DNA from: Paenibacillus sp.
Lineage (GTDB): Bacteria; Bacillota; Bacilli; Paenibacillales; Paenibacillaceae
Direction: 5' to 3'
Length of the DNA stretch: 14,128 nt
Assembly: GCA_029256665.1 (NCBI GenBank)
Contig: JAQSXN010000024.1
Span: forward strand, 1-14,128
Below the pieces are notes generated by a model that saw only the letters and a program-made list of their open reading frames with translations, had not been told where the DNA came from and ran no database searches. The translations under genes and the position numbers were made by a program. Below are positions 1 through 6,765 of the stretch, piece by piece (within the stretch, counting starts at the first letter, position 1; every line of letters starts with the position of its first letter).

Positions 1-2
1 CC

Positions 3-245
3 GAGATGGAGCTGCTCAACGTCATGAATTTGGGCTCGCCGGTGTCCGCGATATTGTCGGCGCTGATCTTTAATGCGGTTATTATCCCTCTGTTGATACC
101 GCTCGCGATGCGTGGCGTGCGATACAAACCGATGAGCGCTTCGAAGCTGTTAAGCCGCAATATGTTCATGTTCGGTCTTGGCGGGGTGATCGTGCCCTTT
201 ATCGGTATTAAGGCAATCGATCTGTTGGTTCACCTTTGGGTGTAA
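3..245 (+). CDS. kdpB: KdpB, potassium-transporting ATPase subunit B, C-terminal end (partial)
   Basis: This is the last 80 codons of the catalytic P-type ATPase subunit of the high-affinity KdpFABC potassium pump in the cell membrane. The reading frame is open to the left edge, so the start and the phosphorylation and nucleotide domains lie outside the window. What remains matches the family C terminus: the stretch [20 protein letters not shown], then a hydrophobic helix, the conserved loop [14 protein letters not shown], and a last membrane helix rich in glycine ([18 protein letters not shown]). The stop codon is 17 bp before kdpC, whose ribosome binding site (AAAGGAAGG, around 247-255) lies in that gap, as in a standard kdpABC operon. 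Identification rests on this C-terminal pattern and on the kdpC, kdpD and kdpE genes that follow. Confidence 0.95.
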   Translation, partial: EMELLNVMNLGSPVSAILSALIFNAVIIPLLIPLAMRGVRYKPMSASKLLSRNMFMFGLGGVIVPFIGIKAIDLLVHLWV

Positions 246-262
246 GAAAGGAAGGGTAACAT

Positions 263-889
263 ATGGCTAATCATTCGGAAAATCATTCGGAAAATCATTC
301 GGATCGTCCAGGCAGGGCATCCTGGGTCGTCGCCGTCAGGGCCGGAATCACGTTTATCGTGTTGTGCGGGCTGCTTTACCCGCTTCTATGCACGGGATTG
401 GCGCAGCTGTTGATGCCTGCAAACGCGAACGGAAGCTTGATCCGTGACGCGAACGGGGAAGCCGTCGGCTCGGAGTTGATCGGACAGAAGTTCAGCAACC
501 CCGCTTTTTTCCAAGGACGCGTTTCCAGCATCGACTACAAAGCCGAAGCATCCGGCTCCAACAATTACGCGCCGTCGAACCCGGATATGCTGGCGCGGAC
601 GGAAGAATCCATCGCGGCTTGGCGAAAGGCCAATCCCGATGTTCCGATCGACCGCTTGCCGATCGCGCTCGTCACCAACTCGGGATCGGGCCTGGATCCG
701 CATATCACGCCGGCGTCGGCAACCGTGCAGATTCCGCGGATCAGCCGATTGACGGGCATCCCGGAGGACAGATTGCAGTCGCTCGTCGATGCGCATACGG
801 AAGGCCGCGATCTCGGCGTGTTCGGCGAACCGCGCGTCAACGTGCTTAAGCTTAATATGTCGCTTCAAGAAGCCGTCGCCGCGCAATGA
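263..889 (+). CDS. kdpC: KdpC, potassium-transporting ATPase subunit C
   Basis: KdpC is the single-pass membrane subunit of the KdpFABC potassium pump; in the family it stabilises the complex and affects ATP use. The 208-residue product is slightly longer than the usual 190 or so. One membrane helix spans roughly residues 22-50 ([15 protein letters not shown] at its core). Family motifs follow in order: [58 protein letters not shown], and a C-terminal [11 protein letters not shown]. The extra length is at the N terminus, where the cytoplasmic tail begins with three copies of Asn-His-Ser-Glu/Asp encoded by a 12-bp tandem repeat at 269-304. The ATG at 263 follows an AAAGGAAGG site at suitable distance. 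Overlapping antisense frames are shadows. Confidence 0.96.
   Translation: MANHSENHSENHSDRPGRASWVVAVRAGITFIVLCGLLYPLLCTGLAQLLMPANANGSLIRDANGEAVGSELIGQKFSNPAFFQGRVSSIDYKAEASGSNNYAPSNPDMLARTEESIAAWRKANPDVPIDRLPIALVTNSGSGLDPHITPASATVQIPRISRLTGIPEDRLQSLVDAHTEGRDLGVFGEPRVNVLKLNMSLQEAVAAQ
269..304 (+). repeat. Three tandem 12-bp repeats within the start of kdpC
   Basis: Three head-to-tail copies of AATCATTCGGAA, the last ending GAT, encode Asn-His-Ser-Glu/Asp three times just after the kdpC start codon. The unit is a multiple of three, so gain or loss of copies by slippage would keep the frame. The first two copies are identical and the third differs only at its last base, suggesting recent duplication. 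Confidence 0.9.
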
Positions 890-898
890 CGCCGGGTA

Positions 899-926
899 CC
901 CTGCCCGTTCTTCGGAACGGACGGGG
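899..926 (+). terminator. Stem-loop with UUCG tetraloop between kdpC and the kdpD sensor gene
   Basis: A 12-position stem (CCCTGCCCGTTC with GAACGGACGGGG, one C-A mismatch and one U-G wobble) closes on a UUCG tetraloop, an exceptionally stable RNA loop. No U run follows directly (the next bases are TATTGCCGTTTTCG), so it is a poor intrinsic terminator. It could act as a partial terminator or an RNA-end stabiliser that lowers expression of the downstream sensor genes relative to the pump genes. The hairpin is seen; its role is inferred. Confidence 0.5.
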
Positions 927-965
927 TATTGCCGTTTTCGTGAAGGAATAGGGGAGTGAGGAATC

Positions 966-3293
966 ATGGACACGTTCAGACGCAAGTCTCCCGAGGACAT
1001 TTTGTTATCCATCGCGAAGCTGCACCGCGGGAAACTGACGGTCTTTATCGGCGCGGTAAGCGGATCGGGCAAAACTTACCATATGCTGCGGGAAGGCCAA
1101 GCGCTGAAGGCGCAAGGCGTGGACGTCGTGCTCTGCGCGGTTTCCACGATGGGGCGTCCGGGGACGAAGGAGCAGCTCGGATCGCTGGAACGGATACCAA
1201 GCATTCGCTGGCGCAAAGGCAGCGTCGACAAAAAGGATTTGAACCTGGAGGCGTTGATCGCCCGCAATCCCGAAGTCGTGCTCATTGACGGGCTTGCCCA
1301 TCGCAATCGCAAAGAGGCGGCCTATCCGACACGGCTCGAAGATATTCGTTATCTGCTCGGCAGGGGCATTAGCGTTATGACGACGGTCAACGTCTACGAG
1401 CTTGAGGATGTCCATCATGTCGCTCAGCGATTAACGGGCATCCATGCCGAAGAAACGCTGCCGGCCGACACGCTTGATTCTGCCGACGAAGTCAGGCTGA
1501 TCGACGTCACGCCCGAGACGATGCTGAAGCGGATCGAAGAAGGAAATCTGCGCGACTTCCAGTCATCGCCCATGTTCAGGAGAGGCAATCTCGGCGTGCT
1601 TCGGGAGCTCGCTCTTAGGCAGATGGCCGAAGACGTAGGCGGCTCGCTGGAGAAACACCGGGAGGAGCTGGGGTTGACGGGGCCTTCCGGCGCGTCGGAG
1701 CGCATATTGGTATCCGCCCAGTACCACTGGAACGGATCCATCTATATCCGTCGGGGCCAACAGATCGCGAAACGGCTGAACGGCGATCTGCTCGTCGTTT
1801 CTTTCGCGAAACCGAGCGCCGCGTTAAGCAAGGAAGAGAGCATGTTCAAGCGTTCGATCGAGAAGCTTGCGGACAAAATAGGAGCCGGCTTTGCGGAGTT
1901 GCCGTTCACGGGCAGGAGGCAAATGGCTGCCGCGCTGGTCAGGCATGCCCAAGCGAACGGCGTCACCCGGATCGTCCTAGGACACTCCAAACACGTTCCT
2001 TGGAAGGAGTGGCTGCAAGGCTCCATCGCGGGCGGTTTACTTAAACGGATACGAAACGTCGACGTTTTTTTTGTAGCGGACAGAGCCGATCATGACGGCG
2101 AACGCATCCTGCCCGCGAAGTCGGATCGCGGAAGCGACGCCGCGTCGGCCTACAGAAGATTGAACGAACAAGAAGTGGAACGAGAGATTCATCGTTTGCG
2201 ACGCGGAACCTTCAAGGTCTATATCGGGGCGGCGCCTGGCGTCGGCAAAACCTATACGATGTTAAGAGAAGGTGGCGAGCTGCTGCGCAAGGGAATTCAT
2301 ATCATAATCGGCTTGCTGGAAACGCACGGGCGGGAAGAGACGATCGCCCAGATCGGCAATCTGCCGCGTATCCCCGAAGCCATCATCGATTATCGCGGCA
2401 CAAAGTTGAAAGAAATGGACGTGCAAGCTATATTGGCTCGCAATCCCGAGGTGGTGCTCGTCGACGAACTCGCTCATACCAACGTTCCGGGCAGCAGGAA
2501 CAAGAAGAGGTACGAGGACGTCCTGGAGCTGCTGGAAGCTGGCATCTCGGTTATTTCGACGATGAACGTCCAGCATCTGGAGAGCTTGAACGACGCTGTA
2601 GAGCAAATCACCGGCGTCCGGGTCCGGGAGACGGTTCCCGACCGCATCCTGCAAGTGGCCGACGAAGTCGAGCTGATCGACGTCACGCCGGATCGGTTGC
2701 GGCAGCGGATGCGCGAAGGGCGCATCTATGCCGCGGGCAAGATCGACCAGGCGCTTGGCAACTTCTTCACCACCGGCAATCTGATCGCCCTGCGCGAGCT
2801 TGCCCTCAGAGAAATCGCGGACGATGTGGACGAACGCCTCGAAGCATGGAATCGAAAGGAATATTTGCGCGGGCCTTGGAGAAGCCGGGAAAACATCTTC
2901 GTCGCGGTAACGATGCGTCCGAGCGCGGAAAGGCTGATCCGGAGGGGGTTCCGCATCGCGCATCGGCTCAAGGCGGAATGGCATGTCGTCTACGTTCACG
3001 CCGAGTCCGGGCTCAAGGAAGCCGAAGAAAAACGGTTGGCGGTCATAAGGGAAATGACGGAACGGCTGGGTGGCAGATTCGAATTGGCGTTCTCGAAATC
3101 CGTGCGCGACGTGGCGCGAATGCTGCTCCAGCAAGCCTTCGACCGAAAGAGCACGCAAATGATCGTCGGTCAGACGACCAGGCCATGGTGGCATTACGCG
3201 CCGCGCAGGTCGATCGTCAAGGATATTTTGAGCAAGGGACGCCATATGGACGTGCTTGTCGTTGCCGATTACGAAAAAGAATCAAAGCCGTGA
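966..3293 (+). CDS. kdpD: Stand-alone KdpD sensor protein with two tandem KdpD-USP modules, no kinase domain
   Basis: This 775-residue soluble protein corresponds to the N-terminal cytoplasmic input region of the potassium sensor KdpD, present twice. Module A (about residues 8-373) and module B (about 400-770) each have a P-loop KdpD domain followed by a universal-stress-protein (USP) domain. Module B has textbook motifs: GAAPGVGKT (421-429), ETHGR (452-456), VVLVDELAHTN (496-506), STMNVQHLES and NFFTTGNLIALRELALRE. Module A keeps a P-loop (GAVSGSGKT, 29-37) and RGNLGVLRELALR, but has DGLAH in place of DELAH (G109 for E501) and STMGR in place of ETHGR, and lacks about five residues before RGNL. 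In the family this region senses or modulates the potassium signal. Histidine kinase and membrane parts are absent; they are in the next gene. The ATG at 966 follows AGGGGAGTGAGG. Split KdpD proteins are known in some bacilli and cyanobacteria; I do not know of a described doubled version. Confidence 0.9.
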   Translation: MDTFRRKSPEDILLSIAKLHRGKLTVFIGAVSGSGKTYHMLREGQALKAQGVDVVLCAVSTMGRPGTKEQLGSLERIPSIRWRKGSVDKKDLNLEALIARNPEVVLIDGLAHRNRKEAAYPTRLEDIRYLLGRGISVMTTVNVYELEDVHHVAQRLTGIHAEETLPADTLDSADEVRLIDVTPETMLKRIEEGNLRDFQSSPMFRRGNLGVLRELALRQMAEDVGGSLEKHREELGLTGPSGASERILVSAQYHWNGSIYIRRGQQIAKRLNGDLLVVSFAKPSAALSKEESMFKRSIEKLADKIGAGFAELPFTGRRQMAAALVRHAQANGVTRIVLGHSKHVPWKEWLQGSIAGGLLKRIRNVDVFFVADRADHDGERILPAKSDRGSDAASAYRRLNEQEVEREIHRLRRGTFKVYIGAAPGVGKTYTMLREGGELLRKGIHIIIGLLETHGREETIAQIGNLPRIPEAIIDYRGTKLKEMDVQAILARNPEVVLVDELAHTNVPGSRNKKRYEDVLELLEAGISVISTMNVQHLESLNDAVEQITGVRVRETVPDRILQVADEVELIDVTPDRLRQRMREGRIYAAGKIDQALGNFFTTGNLIALRELALREIADDVDERLEAWNRKEYLRGPWRSRENIFVAVTMRPSAERLIRRGFRIAHRLKAEWHVVYVHAESGLKEAEEKRLAVIREMTERLGGRFELAFSKSVRDVARMLLQQAFDRKSTQMIVGQTTRPWWHYAPRRSIVKDILSKGRHMDVLVVADYEKESKP

Positions 3294-3316
3294 TGGTCGA
3301 GAAGGGGAAGCTTCGG

Positions 3317-3346
3317 TTGCCATAACTTGCCTCTCCTGTGTATGAT
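3317..3346 (+). promoter_or_regulatory. Sigma-A-like promoter before the KdpD kinase gene
   Basis: TTGCCA (3317-3322) and TATGAT (3341-3346) are separated by 18 bp, a good fit to a vegetative sigma-A promoter. It lies in the gap after the sensor-domain gene and would start transcription near 3353, just upstream of the preferred kinase start at 3383. It would let the kinase and KdpE be made at a basal level without the pump. Predicted from sequence only. Confidence 0.5.
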
Positions 3347-3369
3347 GGTGTTTATATAAGAAAACGGAT

Positions 3370-3375
3370 GAGGGA
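3370..3375 (+). promoter_or_regulatory. Ribosome binding site that sets the KdpD kinase start at 3383
   Basis: GAGGGA lies 7 nt before the ATG at 3383. No comparable site precedes the in-frame GTG at 3338 or the ATG at 3368, and the GTG overlaps the predicted promoter, so 3383 is the better start. Confidence 0.65.
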
Positions 3376-3382
3376 TGGAACG

Positions 3383-4909
3383 ATGAAGCAGCGGGCTTAC
3401 TTTGGCGCAACAATCGCGATCTCGGCCATGACGTACGTCTTATTGCAGTGGTTGCCTGCGTTCGATCTGGTCAACGTCGCCTTGCTCTATTTGTTGCCGG
3501 CATTGCTGAGCGCCGCATACGGCGGCAAGGGACCTTCCTTGTACGCGGCGACGCTGGGCTTGCTGGCGTTCGATTTCTTTTTTGTCCCTCCGTTTTTCAG
3601 CTTTGCGGTTTCCGACCTTCGGTACGTATTCACTTTCGTCGTGTATTACATCGTAGCCGTGATGACGGCAAGCCTGGCTGCCCGTTTGAAGCAGCAGTTG
3701 CTCGACTCCAAGAGGAAGGAAGCCTATACGGCATCGTTATTTGCAGTCAGCAAGGAAATGAGCTCTTATTCGGACATCCAATCCTTGCTTCGAAACGTGT
3801 CGGAGCATGTCTCCCTTAACGTTGACACGCCGGCGGTTATCTACCTGCCGGATGCCCAAGACGAATTGACGCTTGCGATATCCGCCGCTTCTCCGGCGGA
3901 GTGGGGAGGCGGAGACTCGGAGCTTGCGATCGCGGACTGGGTTTATCGTCATGGCCGCACCGCGGGCAAAGGAACGCCAACGTTAAACGGCTCGCCGGGA
4001 TTGTATTTGCCTCTGCGCACGGAGGATCGCGTGCACGGCGTGCTTGGCGTCAAGCTCGGGGACGTCGTGCTGTCCAAGGACCGACGATCGTTCCTGGAGG
4101 CGCTCGCGGGGTTAGCCGCGATCGCGATCGCCAGGGTAAAGTTAGGCGAAGAGGCGAAGATCGCCCAGCTGACGGCGGATTCGGAACGGCTTCGAACGGC
4201 GATTCTCGACTCCGTGTCGCATGAGCTGAGAACGCCGCTTGCGACGATGATCGGTTCGGCTACGGCAATGATCGAGAACGACGGATTGTTTACGCCGCAA
4301 GACCGGATGGAACTGCTTGGCGCCATTCGGGAAGGCGCGCTGCGCATGAACCGCCTTGTCTCCAATCTGCTCGGGATGGTTCAGTTGGAGAGCGGAATGC
4401 TTAGGCTTCGGCAAGACTGGTGCGACGTCGAGGATATGATCAGCGTTGTGCTGAAGCAGGTAAGGGATTTCCAGCAGCGGCGCGAGATGATTGTTCGGCT
4501 GCCGGAGCAAAATTTGCTTATTCCGGGAGACGAGGTGCTGCTGGAACAGGTGCTGACGAACGTCGTCAGCAACGCGATCAAATATTCGCCGGACGGCTCG
4601 ACGATCGAGATCTCGGTAGCCCAAAACAACGATTACGCGACGATAACCGTAGCGGATGAAGGGATCGGGATCGACGCGGCGGTTAGCGAGCGGGTATTCG
4701 ACAAATTTTTCCGCTCTGCGCGAACACAGCATTTGCCCGGGACCGGACTAGGATTAGCCATATGCAAAGGGATCGTGGAGCTGCACGGAGGCTCGATATC
4801 CGCCGCGCCTAACGGAACGCGAGGAACGATCGTATCGATCGCGCTGCCCGTAACCCGGCAAGAACCCGCGCCGCGAAGTCATGAAGAGAGGAGCGCCGAA
4901 CAACGATGA
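3383..4909 (+). CDS. kdpD: KdpD C-terminal half: membrane sensor histidine kinase
   Basis: This 508-residue protein is the membrane and catalytic half of KdpD as a separate gene. Residues about 4-100 form the DUF4118 four-helix membrane unit, with the family pattern NVALLYLLPALLSA and LAFDFFFVPPFFSFAVSD. A weakly conserved GAF-like region (about 115-255) follows. The kinase core then has the H box SVSHELRTPLA with His280 as the phosphorylated residue, the N box TNVVSNAIKYSP, the G1 box ADEGIGI, an F box (FDKFFR) and the G2 box GTGLGLAI. The known role is to phosphorylate KdpE under potassium limitation or osmotic stress. It presumably needs the separate sensor-domain protein encoded upstream as its input partner. 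The start at 3383 is chosen over upstream in-frame codons because of its ribosome binding site. The stop overlaps the kdpE start by 4 bp (ATGA), implying translational coupling. Confidence 0.94.
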   Translation: MKQRAYFGATIAISAMTYVLLQWLPAFDLVNVALLYLLPALLSAAYGGKGPSLYAATLGLLAFDFFFVPPFFSFAVSDLRYVFTFVVYYIVAVMTASLAARLKQQLLDSKRKEAYTASLFAVSKEMSSYSDIQSLLRNVSEHVSLNVDTPAVIYLPDAQDELTLAISAASPAEWGGGDSELAIADWVYRHGRTAGKGTPTLNGSPGLYLPLRTEDRVHGVLGVKLGDVVLSKDRRSFLEALAGLAAIAIARVKLGEEAKIAQLTADSERLRTAILDSVSHELRTPLATMIGSATAMIENDGLFTPQDRMELLGAIREGALRMNRLVSNLLGMVQLESGMLRLRQDWCDVEDMISVVLKQVRDFQQRREMIVRLPEQNLLIPGDEVLLEQVLTNVVSNAIKYSPDGSTIEISVAQNNDYATITVADEGIGIDAAVSERVFDKFFRSARTQHLPGTGLGLAICKGIVELHGGSISAAPNGTRGTIVSIALPVTRQEPAPRSHEERSAEQR

Positions 4910-5619
4910 CAACCTCCGAGAAAGGCGCCAAAATATTAATAATCGATGACGAGCCCCAAATCCGCAAGCTTCTTAAGGTGACGCTGCAGGCCCATCGTTA
5001 CGATACGTTCGAAGCGGCTGACGGAGCGGATGGCATTATTCAAGCATCGATGTCGCATCCCGACCTGATCGTGCTGGATCTCGGTCTGCCGGATATGAGC
5101 GGCATGGAGGTGTTGGTCCGCGTACGCGAATGGTCCTCCGTTCCCGTCATCGTGCTGACCGCCAAAGACAGGGAAGCGGATAAAATCGCCGCTCTCGACG
5201 GAGGCGCGGACGATTACGTGACCAAGCCGTTCGGCATGGGCGAGCTTGTCGCCCGCATTCGCGTGGCGTTGCGCCACGTCGCGGGTTCCGCGCACGAGCC
5301 CGTGCTGCGCTTCGGGCCGCTGATGATCGATCTTGCCCAGCGGAACGTAGAGCTTGGAGGGGAAAGGGTCAAGCTGACGCCGACCGAATACGATTTGCTT
5401 AAAGCGTTGGCTGCTAACGCGGGGAAGGTCATGACGCAGCGGCAGCTTCTTCAACAAGTGTGGGGGAATCATTACGGGGAAACCGAGCAGCATTATCTGC
5501 GCGTCTACGTCGGCCATCTCCGCAAGAAGCTGGAAGCCGACACGACGAGGCCCGCGTACATCTTGACGGAGCCGGGAATCGGATACCGCTTCGCGGCGCA
5601 AGACGGATCAAACGACTAA
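4906..5619 (+). CDS. kdpE: KdpE, OmpR-family response regulator
   Basis: KdpE is the DNA-binding partner of KdpD that switches on the kdp operon. The 237-residue protein has an N-terminal receiver domain with acidic pocket residues Asp14 and Asp15 (IIDDEPQ), the phospho-acceptor Asp58 (LIVLDLGLPDMSG), Thr85 and Lys107 (VTKPFG). An OmpR/PhoB winged-helix domain follows from about residue 130, with LTPTEYDLLKALAANAGKV, RQLLQQVWG, the recognition-helix region YLRVYVGHLRKKLE and the terminal wing GIGYRF. Its ATG overlaps the kinase stop codon; an AGAGAGGAG site lies upstream inside the kinase gene. The gene ends with a double stop (TAATAG). No KdpE operator can be placed because the main kdp promoter is outside the window. 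Confidence 0.96.
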   Translation: MTTSEKGAKILIIDDEPQIRKLLKVTLQAHRYDTFEAADGADGIIQASMSHPDLIVLDLGLPDMSGMEVLVRVREWSSVPVIVLTAKDREADKIAALDGGADDYVTKPFGMGELVARIRVALRHVAGSAHEPVLRFGPLMIDLAQRNVELGGERVKLTPTEYDLLKALAANAGKVMTQRQLLQQVWGNHYGETEQHYLRVYVGHLRKKLEADTTRPAYILTEPGIGYRFAAQDGSND

Positions 5620-5641
5620 TAGGGAAAGGGATGGTTACATC

Positions 5642-6526
5642 ATGAGAATTGGAGCGATCGAGGGCGGAGGCACAAAGTTTGTATGCGGCATCGGCAATGA
5701 ACGGGGAGAAATCGAAGATCGGATCAGCTTTCCGACAGAGTCCCCGGACGTCGTGATGGGGCGGATTATCGATTATTTTATGGGGAAACAAGTGGAGGCC
5801 ATCGGCATCGGGACGTTCGGACCGATCGATATCGATCCTTCAAGCCATACATACGGGTATGTGACGACGACGCCGAAACCGGGCTGGTCCGGCTTCCCGT
5901 TCGTCGAAACGTTGAAGCAAAGCTTTGACGTGCCGATGGGCTGGGACACGGACGTAAACGCCGCAGCTTACGGCGAATCCGTATGGGGAGCCGCGGCGGG
6001 ATTGGATAGCTGCGTTTACTTTACGATCGGGACGGGCATCGGCGTCGGCGTTTATTCCGAAGGCCGGTTGGTTCACGGGTTGGCGCATCCCGAGGGCGGG
6101 CATATTCTGCCAAGGCGACATCCGGATGACCGATACGAAGGCGCTTGTCCGTATCACGGGGATTGTCTCGAAGGACTCGCCGCAGGACCGTCGCTCGAGA
6201 AGCGCTGGGGCGTTAAAGGTCACGAGCTGCCTCCGGATCATCCCGCCTGGGCAATGGAGGCGCATTATATCGGACAAGCCGTCACGTCGACGATATTGCT
6301 GTTGTCCCCGAAAAGGATTATCTTAGGCGGCGGCGTTATGCAACAGAAGCAGTTGTTGCCGCTAGTCCGTGAAGAAGTACGTCGGAATCTGAATGGATAC
6401 GTGTCGGTTGATGCGATAGTTAACGGCATAAACGATTATATCGTCTCGCCCGGACTTGGCGACAATGCTGCATTGTGCGGATCCTTGGCGCTTGGTGTCG
6501 AGGCGTTTAACCGAAGAAAACATTAA
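5642..6526 (+). CDS. ROK-family fructokinase (GmuE-like zinc fructokinase)
   Basis: This 294-residue cytoplasmic sugar kinase belongs to the ROK family and resembles the Bacillus GmuE/YdhR fructokinase along its whole length, as far as I can judge from memory. The N-terminal phosphate loop is AIEGGGTKFVC. The catalytic Asp is Asp104 in DTDVNAAAYGE, and the second ATP-binding segment is FTIGTGIGVGV. The ROK zinc site is complete: His154 (GGHILPRRH), then Cys169, His172 and Cys175 in ACPYHGDCLEGLA. The ILGGGVMQQKQLLP segment near residue 225 is typical of this subgroup. The expected reaction is ATP-dependent phosphorylation of fructose to fructose 6-phosphate; mannose or another hexose cannot be excluded. 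It starts 22 bp after kdpE with GGGAAAGGG upstream and ends before a strong terminator, so it is probably read through from the kdp operon, without obvious functional linkage. Confidence 0.9.
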   Translation: MRIGAIEGGGTKFVCGIGNERGEIEDRISFPTESPDVVMGRIIDYFMGKQVEAIGIGTFGPIDIDPSSHTYGYVTTTPKPGWSGFPFVETLKQSFDVPMGWDTDVNAAAYGESVWGAAAGLDSCVYFTIGTGIGVGVYSEGRLVHGLAHPEGGHILPRRHPDDRYEGACPYHGDCLEGLAAGPSLEKRWGVKGHELPPDHPAWAMEAHYIGQAVTSTILLLSPKRIILGGGVMQQKQLLPLVREEVRRNLNGYVSVDAIVNGINDYIVSPGLGDNAALCGSLALGVEAFNRRKH

Positions 6527-6623
6527 CTGCATTAACTATCGTTGAGGCGATGTTTTGTTGTCGAAATAACCCTAAATAGATCTTCGTCATCGTTGAACTG
6601 GCGTTGCGCAACAAACTTTTCGC

Positions 6624-6663
6624 CGATCGCAGAAGAGAATACTCTTCCGCGGTCGTTTTTTTT
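6624..6663 (+). terminator. Rho-independent terminator after the fructokinase gene
   Basis: A 14-position stem (6624-6637 with 6642-6655; one A-C mismatch and one T-G wobble) with an AATA loop is followed directly by eight T residues. It ends the kdp-fructokinase transcription unit. The rest of the 239-nt gap (6527-6765) holds a 10-bp palindrome GTTGCGCAAC (6603-6612), a 12-bp palindrome (6718-6729) and the leader of the next gene. Confidence 0.9.
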
Positions 6664-6717
6664 GTTACACTAGAGATTATAGCAACCGGGCATCCGTCAA
6701 GTGCGTATGACTACTAC

Positions 6718-6729
6718 TCGGATATCCGA
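6718..6729. promoter_or_regulatory. Perfect 12-bp palindrome upstream of the isoprenoid gene, possible operator
   Basis: TCGGATATCCGA is a perfect palindrome 36 bp before the start of the two-domain isoprenoid gene. Its position suits a repressor or activator site. I could not place a convincing sigma-A promoter beside it: a TG-T-TACACT stretch at about 6663-6671 is a possible extended -10 without a good -35. The binding protein is unknown. Confidence 0.3.
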
Positions 6730-6765
6730 ATGAATGATAACGTACACATCTAAGGGGCGTTTCCA

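Noticed and set aside
386..1072. Antisense open frame of 228 codons across kdpC and the kdpD start
   Set aside because: It spans two conserved sense genes and their intergenic hairpin and shows no motif.
2262..3245. Antisense open frame of 327 codons opposite the KdpD sensor gene
   Set aside because: Shadow of a well-supported gene, with no family signature.
3338..3382. Upstream GTG start for the KdpD kinase
   Set aside because: It overlaps the predicted -10 region and lacks a ribosome site; the ATG at 3383 has GAGGGA at good spacing.
6603..6612. Palindrome GTTGCGCAAC after the fructokinase gene
   Set aside because: Short, just upstream of a terminator, and with no nearby start codon to regulate.
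6663..6678. Possible extended -10 promoter (TG-T-TACACT) for the isoprenoid gene
   Set aside because: No acceptable -35 at the right distance and the position directly abuts the terminator U tract; too weak to list.
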